A stretch of DNA of 64,000 nt from Ectobius pallidus (lineage: Eukaryota; Arthropoda; Insecta; Blattodea; Ectobiidae). Below, piece after piece: positions 46,470 through 58,034 of this stretch. Location: contig CAXKWD010000001.1 in assembly GCA_964059195.1 (NCBI GenBank), forward strand, positions 159,514,532 to 159,578,531, read 5' to 3'. Both the position numbers and the translations under genes were made by a program. The first letter of the stretch is position 1, and every line of letters starts with the position of its first letter. Under the pieces are notes generated by a model. It was not told the origin of the DNA. It was given only the letters and a program-made list of their open reading frames with translations, and did not search any database.

Positions 46470-46775
46470 CATTTTAACAAAATCGTTACATCCTTAAAAA
46501 AAAAAACTCATGAAAAGCACGTTCTTTTCATGCAAAGTGTAGTCTAAGAGTTAGAGAAAAATCGTCAACATGCTTTGTGTCACATCCCCAAACCATACTT
46601 GTCCAAATGTAAAATTTCGTTTAAATTATTTTTCGTTTTCAATACGGTCACCTTACAATCTTACATGTTTTTAAAAGCAACGTCTATACTCAGCATACCT
46701 CATAACATGTATCATTGTTGAACACTCGAGTTGAACACAACCTTCCTCTACCAACAGTAACTAGGTTGAACAAAA
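46470..46775 (+). repeat. Old copy of the hairpin-ended repeat family
   Basis: Order of matches: AAAATCGTTA, CTTTTCATGCAAAGTGTAGTC, ATCGTCAACATG, CCAAATGTAAAATTTCGTTT, TTACATGTTTTTAAAA and GAACACAACCTTCCTCTACC. Diverged; the 3' stem-loop is partly lost. Confidence 0.55.
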
Positions 46776-47269
46776 TGAAAAATGTGATAAAAAACCCAGG
46801 AGGTTACTTTCTGGTTGTGATAGAAATTCTTGGATATGAAACATTTATTTCTTATACCCTCGAAACAGACTTTTTCTATAGAACTAGGAGTGTTTCGGTG
46901 TACATAAGTACGAGGGTTGTGTTAAACACTCAGCGTCTCTATAACGCTGGAGGGGGTCATTCAATTAAGGGATGATGGTTTGATTCCTCCGGCGCCGACC
47001 ATAACAGCCTAGTGGTGAGAAAATTTCCTTTCACATCTTACTTAACAAGATTGCCCTTAAGTGAATGTGTACATAACCCATGGCGTGGTTACCAAGGCAA
47101 CAAGTTAAATCCATAGAGCAGAAGTACACACCATGCCTGTGTCGAGAAAACAGAATATAGTTTATGCAAACACAAACGCATTAAAAATTACGATAATCCG
47201 GAAGTACCTTTATATGAAATACCTCGAACAGTTTTGAACTTCCGGGATAAAATTTCCAACAGGTAACGT
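46776..47269. other. Unassigned interval
   Basis: A possible tRNA-like string (GGTTTGATTCCTCC, near 46977) occurs, without a second promoter box or a related copy. Confidence 0.4.
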
Positions 47270-47540
47270 AAAGTAATTCCTATAAAGGTCGGGGGTTTTA
47301 GGACTTTAAGGCTCCCACATTTGTAGTCGTTCAGCTCATGACGCAGGACCTTAGACATCTTATGTATCTTATGTGTCTTTACTCCAAGGACTTCTCCTGA
47401 TACTCATTTTGGTAGACGCTGGGCAATAGTGGCACAAGGTACCGACCAATTGAAAATCCCAATGACCTAATCGGGGATCGAATCAGCTTTGTAGCGCAGT
47501 GCCTCAACATACTGCATTACGGCATACCCCTTTCCTAGGT
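47270..47540 (-). mobile_element. tRNA-derived SINE-like element (minus strand)
   Basis: The minus strand has GATTCGATCCCC, a good pol III B box, about 40 bases after a weak A-box-like region, then GGTCATTGGGATTTTCAATT, GTGCCACTATTG and AATGAGTATCAGGAGAAGTC. The order GATCCCCGAT, GTCATTGG, TTTTCAATTGG, GGCACTAT is shared with the plus-strand copy at 60383. The AATGAGTAYCAGGAG motif is shared with 61000-61080. The limits are approximate. Confidence 0.6.
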
Positions 47541-50500
47541 ACTAAGGTGAAAATTATAATTCGAAATTCAGATCACGCTGGGATATTCTAGTAAGATGCA
47601 ATCCAGAAGTGTAAACTGAAGGCGAACGTAATAGTTTATATAGAGTACTTCATACGACTAGTATCAATAAAAGTGCCTAGAAAGACATAATCGATTATAA
47701 GTTTATTTACAAGAAACACACATATTAATGACATGGTAATACGGTAATTTAACCCTTATTCAGTTAAGCATAGGTATAAACTTGGAATTCAGTCATCAAT
47801 GTAATAAAAACATGGAAAAATTTACTGAAAAATAATCGAAGAAGTAATTAGATTTAATTAGATTTAACAGTCAATAGAGATTATCAATCGATAGTTAATG
47901 GGTGATGTTGTTTCGATAACAACAAACGTGGTAAGGCGCAGCATATAGTCGGCTAAGAGATGAGTCTTTTCAATGTTCTTTTCTCGTTTTAAAGATCTAA
48001 TTAAAGCAGATTTGTACAGAAAGATAATTATTTTTTTTAGAATTTTCCAAAGAACAAGTCTCGAAGATATGTAGGTCGAACTGAAATTTTAATTTTAATT
48101 CAATACCACTACCTCTCTCATTATATATATATATATATAAACATTTATTTTGAAGGAAATTCATTTCTTCGTTGATGACGAAAATATCTATGTTACTTGA
48201 AATTTGATATGACATGTCTTCATTAATGTTCAAAAGTACAAAATTATAAAAATCAACAATAGTGTTAATGAAAAACACCAAACTATTATACCTGTGTATA
48301 GAGGGGACATAGACAAGCACGTTTTATTAGGAGATTTTTGTTCTATGACGTAAAATGTGTATGCTACATGGCATTAAAATCATTACAATTTGGTGTTCAT
48401 AAGTCAATAATGAAGCGAAGAAGGGTTAAAATTTTCATTAAATTGGCTCCACGCCTTCTTAGTGATTGATAAAAACCTTACTCTTATTCATTCTTCAACA
48501 GCTATATTGTAATTTAGAGTTTTCATAATCTACAAAATTTAGACTAATTGCATGACTGGCCACAACTGGATTGGTTTTTCTATTCATGACTCCAGTGTTA
48601 ACAACGAAGTTCCTTTGTTTCGCATCAGTTCAAATGTTAGAAGTCAGTGGCGGCCATGCCCTGGGATATTTTATGCTATAATAGGAAAAATTGAATCCTT
48701 AGAGCAAAAATTTCCTAGTAAAAATTGCTTGTTTATGTCCCCATATACACAGGTAAAATATTGTGATGTTGTTCATTAACGCTTTGTTTATTTATTAATA
48801 TATGTATTAAACATAGTCATCTGTGGAAGTATGATTTTCTTGTTGGTATCTAGTTTCGAGGAAAAAACTCACAATATCAAGTTTAAATGTGTGAATTTTT
48901 ATCGAAATAAAGTTGTGCCAGTATCCATTCTAAACACATTAATCAACAAAATGGTGAATCTTATTCTTATGCTTTCCAGCTGAACTATATAACTACCAGA
49001 ACGAATGCTGTAATATTCTGTGAAAGTTAATTTTGAAAACTAATAAGTAGTAATTATGTTTTTGGCCTATAAATACCACTTGCCATATTTTCAAGAAAAT
49101 TACACGCATATACTTCAAACTGTTGGATGAAGTAATACATTTTACGATGTGCTTTACATTTTAAAAGTTACAGCAATCTTTTAGACCGTAAGGGTTATTA
49201 ATTTTCTTGCTAATTTAATCTATTTTTGACATTTCAATTAGTATGAGTTATTTTGGGAGCACTTGTACATAAAAAGGATTATAGCCTATGCAGGGTTTTG
49301 GCGGCCGGAGGGAAATTAAATTGGGGCGGGAGAAATTAACAAGTTTTAATGGTGTCATAACTCCTGTGACGTAGATCATGTTGCTGTGGATTCGCGTTTC
49401 AGATGTATTGTCACTATCTCGCTGGATATGTTACATTGGCAAATATGACTCGTACAAATATTACATTTTGATTAACTTTACAAACTCAGGGGATAATCTA
49501 AAAATAACACAGTTCACTAACTCATCACTACCAACCTGGATCTAAAAAGCAGCAATATTGTACTTTACGAATCCTTATTTATGTTGGCAACACTAATTGT
49601 TATTGAGTCTCATAAACCAAGCTTTAAAGTAACAAGTCTAATGCAGTGTAAAAATGAATGATTATGTCATTAATCTAAATTGTGTTGATTAATACTCTTT
49701 ACTAATTAAATAATATTAATGTATTTCTCCCTCTCTAAATAATAACAACATTGTAAAATAACTATGTCTATGGTGTGTTTAAGATATTTAAGAAATATCA
49801 ACTTTCAGAGCCGTTTAACGTCAGTGTTAAAGTGATTTTAACAATTTAACGTTCCGTCCCTAAATAATTTATACGTCGTTGTCAGATACGTAGAGATCAG
49901 AGGGGACAGCATTTTCAACATCCACTTTAAGATAAGTAGGCTAAATACTGGGATTTTTCTCTTCATTTGGATATTCTTTTAATTGAATCTTCGACGGGAG
50001 ATGGAAATAGCAAAAAGGTTTTTTAGAAACTGTCGCGGCGATGGGCCGCCCGATTCCCGGCGAAGGCAGCATGTTATTCACGGTAGAAATCCGTTTGCTT
50101 CATGTTTGACTCGCATTGTATAATGTATAATTCATCACCGTTGTTTCTAAAAGTGGTTGCAAGAAGATGTATAAAATAAACAGGAGGAAGAAAGTACTTG
50201 CCATGAAAGCTGAACATATTATGATTAAGTAAATTTTTTGTAAATACATATACTTGGATCTTTTAGATATGTTGAATAGTGATCGGACGCCTCAATTTCC
50301 ATTGTTCTTGAGCCTTATTTCCCATGGGATTTCCGCTGTTTCCAACATTAATATTACAAGCCATCCGCACATAAATAAAATGTATTGAAAGTTAAAATAT
50401 CCGTTAAAATGTAATTTGGTTTCAAGAAAGCGTGGATATGGAAAATAACTCCCTCGCCTTATATATTATTTTTCTGTGTATTTGTTAATATGATATGAAG

Positions 50501-51943
50501 AACACTCTCTACAATAAATCATTTAACATTAATAGTTTATTTTTTTTAAATATATTTTAATAAAACATAAAATAATAGAAAAAAAATCAAATATTTTTTT
50601 TTAAAAATACGTATACTGTAGATATTCGAAGGATTGTAGAATATGTTGTTCATATGATGTTTGCAAATAGAGAGAATAAATAATCACTAAAAAATATTGC
50701 CATTTGTGGAAATTATCAAGGAAACGGCATTTTAGTGCACGAAACGTGGCTGCCATTTTGTAACGATAATTACCAATAACTGTAACAGTTTGATTAATTT
50801 CGAAAACAGTATGCAATTGTAGAAGTATTCAATAAAGAGTATGTCAGATTGCAAGATTGTAGAGCAATTAAAAAAATAATGAAATTCCCCTATTTCTCAA
50901 CTATGAATTTCACCGAAAGCGTCCCTCCTTAAGTATACCAAACGATGTAGATTACAATTATAACACAATTAACAATATTCGAACGATCTAACACAACCAT
51001 TTATTTTACACGAACTTCAATTTTTACAAAACCCGATTTTCAGACGCATAAACCTAAAATCTAATATTATATTCCCATAATAAAGTTAATTTTGATCAAA
51101 GCAGTTTACTGCACAGTGTGAAACAACGGCTGAAAGACTATGCAATTAAATATAATTTTTACATACCCTGTGCAAGTGATGACATTCATGAACTGGAAGT
51201 GATAATATCGGCTAATTAGGTATACACAAAAACCGTTAATTATGTGCATTATCAATCATAAGCAATTAGAGTGTGAAAAGCTTATCTCTCTATTCATTTC
51301 TGGCTGGTAGCCTATTGGGACGACTGCAGAAAAAGAGTCGCTATTCATGTGCTACACTGGGACACTGGGTATGCAGTGAGAATAATTAGAGACCCTTTAG
51401 TTAAAAACAGTATCATCAAGTGGGCTATGGAATCTGTAAAATATTACACACAGTAAATACAAAAATATTAAAATGAAAATCCCGATGGAACTTGAGATAT
51501 CAGTCTATTCTTTGGTACTTCAACATTCCGATTTGATGATATTTATTATAACATTATAATCTTGCACAGAAAAAAAAGGTTCTCTGGTATCACAGCAGTT
51601 TGCTCTATGTAGACTGCCACGTGCTAAGCTCAAAAACAGGATTTAGGCAACCGGCAACGCTACAGCCTGAATACAACAAGCTGGTCTAAAACCTGAGGAC
51701 TGGTTTCTCACTGTAGCCCTATATGTGAAGACAAAGTTTCGCAGTATCAGAAGTTCAAAGTAACACGACCTGGCTTAGAAGGTAATGCTATTATATGTTG
51801 GAAATTTGGTGTCTACCGGACGTATCATAGCTGAAAACTCGCGACTGAGTCAAACCCTTTTTCAATCTGTAAATTTTCCGATTTCTTTGGTACTATTTTC
51901 GAAAATAAAAAAATCGGGCTTAGTCACCACTTGACTTACAAGG
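47541..51943. other. Long unassigned AT-rich interval
   Basis: No coding region, RNA gene or inverted-repeat element could be supported across 4.4 kb. Simple TA runs lie at about 48122-48138. Small GC-rich patches occur at 49300-49335 and 50030-50065. Short frames (48552-48779, 50601-50816) carry no recognisable domain. Confidence 0.5.
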
Positions 51944-52560
51944 TTTTTTTTTTTTTTTATTTATTTATTTAACAAAAGGTCCCAACGAGCCAATTGCTCA
52001 CATTAAGGGACAGTATTACAAGGATGACAAAATTCAAAGTTATTATAATAAAATTGTTACAATAATTTACACAAATAAGTATACACTGTAAGTATAATAG
52101 AAATATTGTTCACTTAATCATTTAATAGAAAAATCTTCAACTTTTTTAAAAAACTATTCAAGTTTTTTACAGATCTTATTTCCAGTGGAATTTTATTAAA
52201 AAGATTTGCAAGATAATTTTTCACTCCCCTTAGTCCATATGTAACCAATTCAGAATGCGTGACGAAAATATTTGATTTGTTTCTCGTGCCATAAGAATGC
52301 ACATTTTCAAGAAAACGCAATGCAATGTTATTATGAACATGACTGTTTACTACTTTATATATAAAGATTGCAGCACTATACTTTATTATTAATTCTAATG
52401 GAAGAATTCCTGATTGCTCATATAATACTTTGACTGGTGTTAAGTAATGACAGCCTGAAAGATTTCTTACTGCCCTATTTTGAAGAATAATGTGCTTATA
52501 TTTAAGATTTGGTGTCAATCGCGAATACCATAGCTTAGAACTCTAGAATTAAAAAAATTG
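51944..52560 (-). pseudogene. LINE reverse-transcriptase C-terminal fragment with poly(A) tail
   Basis: On the minus strand a 134-codon frame (52518-52114) covers the end of a non-LTR retrotransposon polymerase: NRAVRNLSGCHYLTPVKVLY, then LPLELIIKYSAAIFIYKV, YGTRNKSNIFVTHS, LANLFNKIPLEIR and LNSFLKKLKIFLL. This follows the jockey/CR1-type C-terminal order (Q-RA-R...TP...LPL...TR-K...NKLP...FK--L). After a stop and about 150 bp of 3' UTR it ends AAATAAATAAATAAAAAAAA at 51944. The catalytic YADD part is absent, so it is 5' truncated. The TRNKSNIFVTHSE portion closely resembles the fragment at 14.2 kb, implying related families. Confidence 0.85.
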
Positions 52561-53827
52561 GTCCCCTTTTCAAAAATAAAAAAAATCGGGCTGCTTATGA
52601 TTAGGCTCTGCTCCAGCTATTGCTTCAGAAATAGTAGCCTTTTATTCCTTACTTATACAACTAAAACCACCATTAAAAACGTTATTTTAAACAGCAGTAA
52701 ACCGGATATAATGTGCCAAGTGTTATAGGCTAATTGTAAAATGTAGCGTACTTTTTTTTACAACTTACATGTCTGGACTTTGAACCTTTTATTAAGCGTA
52801 AATAAATATTCCTATAAAGCACTACTTGTAAAAAATGGTACAATGGTCCTTATTTACGTCAATCTTTATTTAAAGATAATACATTTCATAGTACTTATGT
52901 GATAATTCCTTTAAAATAATTATAAAAATACCGAGGTATCTAAATCCAGCGTATTAGAAAGTCGCCCACATATTTCAATTTAACCAAATTGCATACATTA
53001 GCTGCAGTAGTAATGCGTAAAATACTTTATGACAGACATTTAACTGGAGTTGACTTGAACATTTGCGTGTTGACCTTGACCATACATAGAGGTCAGTATT
53101 ACATTTCCGGTGTCCATTACTGCAAGAACGGTTGTGAAATGGCGCGAGATACAATAAAATAAATTGCACCAGATCACGGAGACTGGGCAAGAGATTTTGC
53201 GGAAACAGGTAAAACACTCACTCACGTGCTCTCACACCACACCGCTCTATATATACTTCACTACTTTATTATCTGTAGGTTTTTGCCAGTAAAGTGCATT
53301 CTTTTGATAACATATTTTGAAAGTGTGATTTATGGTGCTTTTATGATCGCGTAAGGCAGTGAAATAAAAACTCCGAGGGGCTTCACCCCCCAGGGGACTG
53401 GTCCGACCATTCGATCGTTGCATGATCTAATGTAGGCAGATGGCAGAATTGTGGGGGCATGTGTATATATATATATATATATATATCTATCCTCACACAC
53501 AATACGGTATTCTGTTCTGCCTCATTTGGGTGGTATGACCTGCACTTATTAGTCTCTGATATTTAACAAGTATGGGAATTTTAATAGCCTATGGGAAAGA
53601 GTTTAACTTCATCCGATGAATTTTCCTGCATTACCCTTCGAGCAGATTCCGCTTGAATTGTAAATATTTAGCAGCATTTACCTTGTTCAAAATATCCGTT
53701 GCAAAAATCGTTGTGAATACGTTTGTTCTCGTATCTTTCATCCCATTTAAGTGATGTAAGCCATATTTCGCATCCATGAAAGCTCAATAGCGATAGACAA
53801 TTTCTAAGCTAGTTAAAGGTATATTAT
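52561..53827. other. Unassigned interval
   Basis: TA run at about 53465-53486. Overlapping minus-strand frames at 52975-53225 carry no recognisable domain. Confidence 0.5.
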
Positions 53828-54450
53828 TTATGTTATGGAACCAGGAGGTTCATTGCCGCGCTTACCTGAGCCCGCCATTTAACCCTATTCTGTGCTAACT
53901 CCATCCAGCCATCCCTCGCAAATCCTCCTTCCCTTAAATTTATCCTAATGTTGTCCTTCCACCCACCTCTAAGTCCTCCAAGTAGTATCTTCCCATCGGG
54001 TCTCCCAGTCAATATATTTAGTCATGTCATTCCTCTCCTCCACGCGCGCAATATGTCCAGCACATTTCATCCTCCGTGATTTAATTACTCTTACTATTCG
54101 GTGAAGAGGACAGATTATGAAGCTCGTCATTATGGAGTTTTCTCCAGTCCCATTTTTCATCTCTTTTGGGTCCAAATATTTTTCTAAGCACCCTGTTTTC
54201 ACACATTCTCAGATTGTTCTTCCCGAAGAGTAACCGACATGTTTCACATCCATATAATACAACCGGAGGGATAATTATTGATTTATACCTTGTTATTTTT
54301 AGATTTCTGGATAGAAGACGAAAAGATAAAAGTTTCCGAACTGCATAAAAACAAGCATTTCCTGATTTCAGCCAGAACTTAACTTCTACCTTAATATTAT
54401 TTGTGCCTGTGATTATTGCTCCCAGATATTGAATTTCTCTACTTGTTCGA
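53828..54450 (-). pseudogene. Frameshifted LINE reverse-transcriptase remnant
   Basis: Reading the minus strand from 54450: EIQYLGAIITG, VVLYGCETC, RVLRKIFGPKRDE and WRKLHNDELHNL are in one frame; RVIKSRRMKCAGHIARVEER in a second; KILLGGLRGGWKDNIRINL, GFARDGWMELAQNRVKWR and VSAAMNLLVP in a third. This order (YLG, YGCE-W, RKI-GP, IK-RRL-W-GH-AR, WRA) is the C-terminal part of endonuclease-reverse-transcriptase LINEs that are common in insects. At least two frameshifts make it a pseudogene. The catalytic core is not present. It differs from the jockey-like tails at 14.2, 34.5 and 52 kb. Confidence 0.85.
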
Positions 54451-55310
54451 AAGATTTAATATATATATATATATATATACACACACATATGTATAAGGTA
54501 AAACGCTGAAGGAGAAGACCCGTAGGAAGGCCAAGATAGGATTCCGATCTTAGGGGGATCAGATTTGTAGAGGTAGATGGGACGGAAATAAAAGGAAATG
54601 ACGAATGTTATTATGAATTATCATAACGATATATTAATATAATAACGTATCGTGGTATCTCTGGTTATATAAGGATTCTTCTCTATGACATAGTGGAATT
54701 CCTGGGGAGTCTGTATCATGGTCAGGAATCTCAAGTATTCCGGAAAGAAAAGTTCAAAGTAAAGTGCAATTAAAACTTGATTATAATTTCATCGCACACT
54801 ATCATTGAAATGTTGTAGATCTGCTTATACATGATTTCCTCCTCTCAGCTTTGCATATTCCCATGTTAGCCACTTTGAATCAATCTGTGTTAATTATGTA
54901 ACATTCCAGTTTCAATCGCAGCGCGTTCTGGGAATTCACAACCTCCACTGTGACGCCCATAGCAAAATTTCACTTATTTGCACTCTCTACATCTACATCC
55001 TAAGACCATTAAGTAATGTTCCTGGAAGTTATAGCACTATATGCTTCTACTTTTTCTGCCTAGCTTTCATTATTGTCTGAATCTTTATGTATCATCTTCA
55101 ATAAGTTTGAGCTTAAGTACTATAAGATACATAGAAAGCACCGTTAGCTCATTTTTGTTTGTTTATCGTATGATTATGTACATGAGTTAAAATCACAACC
55201 AATTCAAAAATTGCTTCTACATAGGTATTGTAAAAACACTTTTCACATTATATGTAAAATAGATAAAAAGAGGATAAAATTGTAAAACAGTCTAATGGTA
55301 AAGGTTCTAC
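54451..55310. other. Unassigned interval
   Basis: TA/CA run at about 54459-54488, otherwise no recognised structure. Confidence 0.5.
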
Positions 55311-55545
55311 TGTGGTCCATAGAACTCTATCACATGAACAGTGTGATCACTACAGACCTGATGATGGACCTAGAGGACCGAAACATGTCATTGTCGACCA
55401 CAAGATAATCTTTACATCTAGACTACTATACATACTATGATTTTTATATTTTACCTTTTGTACCAGCAATTTGTGAATTGTTTATGATTTTAATTTATGC
55501 ACATAATCGCATAATAAACAAAAACTATTGAACTAATAGTGGTAT
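55311..55545 (+). repeat. Possible retroelement 3' region (GACCGAAACATGTC motif)
   Basis: GACCTGATGATGGACCTAGA followed by GGACCGAAACATGTCATTGT has the form (GA-GATGG...CCGAAACATGT) seen at the ends of several LINE and Penelope-like elements. No upstream polymerase coding was found, so the assignment is tentative. Confidence 0.35.
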
Positions 55546-56549
55546 ATATATTTTACACATGTTTTAACATTACTTTTACAAGCATAATTACTTTCACATC
55601 GAGGAGTCACCCGAATGAGCACATACTCGTGGTCAGGGGCAGTGCAGAAACAAACAAGAAAGATACATAATGAATAATTTTTTATAGAATAAAGTGAATT
55701 ATTTTCTAAAAGTTAAAATTATTCAGATTAATTAGATTAAGGTTATTTTTAACAATTAGTGTTTTAGACCTGCAGTCGTAAAACATTTATGTTCAGTTAA
55801 AGGATTTGTTCGGTTTCGTCTGATACCATAGGTATATGAAAAAACTTAAGGAAATTTGTTTATAAATACGTGATAAACAATAAGTACCGGTACTTTAAAT
55901 TTAGAAAATATTTAAACGGATAATCAGACAGCTTCAGACAAAAAATAAGTTTAATAAAATGTTTATGGAACAAAATTAGTGGAGAACGAATAGTTCTCGA
56001 AGCGCCTCCCAATTCTTATTATGTCATACATAGATAATTACAGATAATTATATTATTACTAAATCATGTAATTTTATAAATGAGCTAAGGATAACAAATT
56101 TGTACATTGTTCTACGCATCCTATAAATTAATAGGCTTATGTGATTTGTTTGTGTCATCTTAAATGCAGATCAATAATGATAAATGATGAGCTTCTACTT
56201 TTGTGGTTTACAACTTTGTAAAATTCCTTAAGGGCATAGACTATGCTATTAAATTTTACATGTTCAAAAGTCCCCTCCTACGCAAAAGTTTATTTTCGAA
56301 AAATATATGTACATTTTCTAAACTTTGTCCATCATCACCAATATGAATATTTAACTTTAGGCTTGAAGTACAGTTAGACCCACTCGTAGGCCTTAATATT
56401 TCAGGGTGAGTGCCAAGATCTGTATTCCGCTTGCCCTAAATTCACTGAATTACAGGAATACAGGGTTTAAAAAAAGATTATTCGATAATTTTCCTTTGAC
56501 TATTCAAAACCTCACTTACTTAACAAAATGTTTCCGACGTATATTGATA
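55546..56549. other. Unassigned interval
   Basis: AT-rich, nothing recognised. Confidence 0.5.
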
Positions 56550-56649
56550 TACGAGGGTGGATCGAAAAGTAACGCACAATAATTTTTTTTACGAAAAGTT
56601 TATTAGGTACAATTACAAACCAATGCACACATGAAGGGACATATTTTGT

Positions 56650-57006
56650 CTATTTTTCTATATAATCACCAAGTTTCTCAACACATTTCTTCCTTCGTAA
56701 TACCAGTTTCAAAATACTCCGTTCATAGAAGTCCATTCGGTTGTAGTATAGCCATCTGCGGACTGCTGTTTTCACTTCTGCATCTGACGCAAAACGTTTA
56801 CCGGTCAGGACTTTCTTCATGGGACCAAACAAATGAAAGTTTATCACGGCCATCTTCGAAGAATGCACACCACCTGGAGAACATTGCTACGGCCCATACT
56901 GTCGTCCCCATACACGCCACGCATGCCCCTGTGAATTTCACTCGGGTTATGTCTTTTAGCCCATAAAAATCGAACTACACCTCGGTGAAGAAATTCCTGG
57001 CCTGGC
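56650..57006 (-). pseudogene. Mariner transposase remnant: N-terminus joined to C-terminus
   Basis: The minus strand from about 57000 reads FLHRGVVRFLWAKRHNPSEI and then MRGVYGDDSMGRSNV: the N-terminal helix-turn-helix of mariner transposases. It is followed almost directly by FHLFGPMKK, SDAEVKTAVRRWL and DFYERSILKLVLRRKKCVEK with LGDYIEK at the end, the mariner C-terminus. The catalytic DDD middle has been deleted. The two parts are in different frames (one frame at 57164-56844, the other at 56868-56650). Non-functional. Confidence 0.85.
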
Positions 57007-57180
57007 GTCAGATGCAGAAGTGAAAACAGCAGTCTGCAGATGGCTATACTCCTACCGAACGGACTTCTATGAACAGGATATATTGAAACTGGTATCACGT
57101 TGGGAGGAATGTGTTGAGAAACTTGGCGACTATATAGAAAAATATACAAAAGATGTCCCTTCATGTGTGAATTTGTTTAT
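57007..57180 (+). pseudogene. Mariner transposase C-terminal remnant, opposite strand
   Basis: The plus-strand frame reads SDAEVKTAVCRWLYSY, then TDFYEQDILKLVSRWEECV and EKLGDYIEKYTKDV. It is a second copy of the C-terminal transposase end, inverted relative to the one at 56650-56868 and keeping the more usual SRWEECVEKLGDYIEK form. No in-frame upstream transposase sequence is present. Confidence 0.85.
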
Positions 57181-57244
57181 AATTGTACCTATTAAATGTT
57201 TAGTAAAAAAAAATTATTGTGCCTTGCTTTTCGATCCACCCTCG

Positions 57245-57599
57245 CAATTTAAAAATATAAGGCGTATCAATTTCTTATATTCAATGTGATTCCGTACATA
57301 TATAATTAAAAATAGTTTTTTTTTTTAAATTTATTTACTTGAAACATTGCAAGGAAATAATACATGTTCTAAAGAATTTTACAACATTATGGAAATTGTT
57401 ACCTCAGTTGTGTTAATAGCTAATGGTATGTTAGGCAAATCTTTCTTTTTGAAATGTCATGTAGTGCTCCAAAATTAATTCGTGACATATATAATGTTAG
57501 CGAGTATAAGACCTTTATCTAAAATTAGTCTTATTAACATCATAGCTACCTGTTGTAGAAAGAAAAGCATAAAAACTGTCGTTTTAGTAAATAATAGAT
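57245..57599. other. Unassigned interval
   Basis: No structure recognised. Confidence 0.5.
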
Positions 57600-57712
57600 T
57601 ATCGAGCATAGACTTTTTCTGTGGTACTTTTGGACTCAGGGGACGTCCTAACGTTTAATTTGTGGCTAATTTTCAGAGCGGATAACAATCCTTCCTCAAC
57701 CTCGAGATGGAC
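57600..57712 (+). repeat. Fragment of the hairpin-ended repeat family
   Basis: GGTACTTTTGGACTCAGGGG, then a diverged stretch and ATAACAATCCTTCCTCAACC align in order with ATAGTATTTTTGGATTCAGG and ACAATACTTCCTCTACC of copy A. Confidence 0.5.
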
Positions 57713-57782
57713 AGAATAGAATTCGATTAAGGCTATGTTTTATGCCGATGTGGAATTATAGATCTTTTTCGTATTGTCTAAC

Positions 57783-58034
57783 TTAAATTCCTATTACATT
57801 TAGCTGCGACAGATGATAAAGTGTTCGTAATTCTGGGGCTGCCGGTAGGCATTTCCGCAGTGCAGTCAGAATGTTTCTGTGTGGTTCAATCGGAATCTGA
57901 CTTCTTTTGTTTTCCAGCTCGCTATAAAAAGATTTGATAATGGCACGCCAGGTGGAGGATGGCCCCAAATAAAAACAAATGGCTGCCACTAATGCATGAT
58001 ACACATCAACTTCTCCCCCCCATCCACAATTGGA
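57783..58034 (-). CDS. Unassigned short frame with protein-like composition
   Basis: The minus-strand frame (73 codons from its first ATG at 58004, open a little further upstream) contains TWRAIIKSFYSELENKRSQI, IEPHRNILTALRKCL and ELRTLYHLSQLNVIGI before a stop. It has a balanced composition with amphipathic stretches, unlike most AT-rich frames here. I recognise no family and see no splice signal, promoter or neighbour that supports a gene. It could be a TE coding scrap, a terminal exon or chance. Confidence 0.15.
   Translation of the reverse strand, partial: SNCGWGGEVDVYHALVAAICFYLGPSSTWRAIIKSFYSELENKRSQIPIEPHRNILTALRKCLPAAPELRTLYHLSQLNVIGI

Larger units (their letters stand above)
56552..57244. 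mobile_element. Palindromic mariner derivative
   Basis: The left terminus CGAGGGTGGATCGAAAAGTA matches the inverted right terminus, which ends TTTTCGATCCACCCTCG. The left flank is TA (56550-56551); the right flank is CA, probably a mutated TA. The arms are inverted copies over about 240 bp each (56552-56795 and 57004-57244), because each contains the transposase C-terminal coding end in opposite orientation. Between them lies an N-terminal coding scrap. The 693-bp element has no catalytic region. Confidence 0.85.

Noticed and set aside
46946..47060. Second SINE candidate near GGTTTGATTCCTCC
   Set aside because: Only one weak promoter-box match and no shared body with the other SINE copies.
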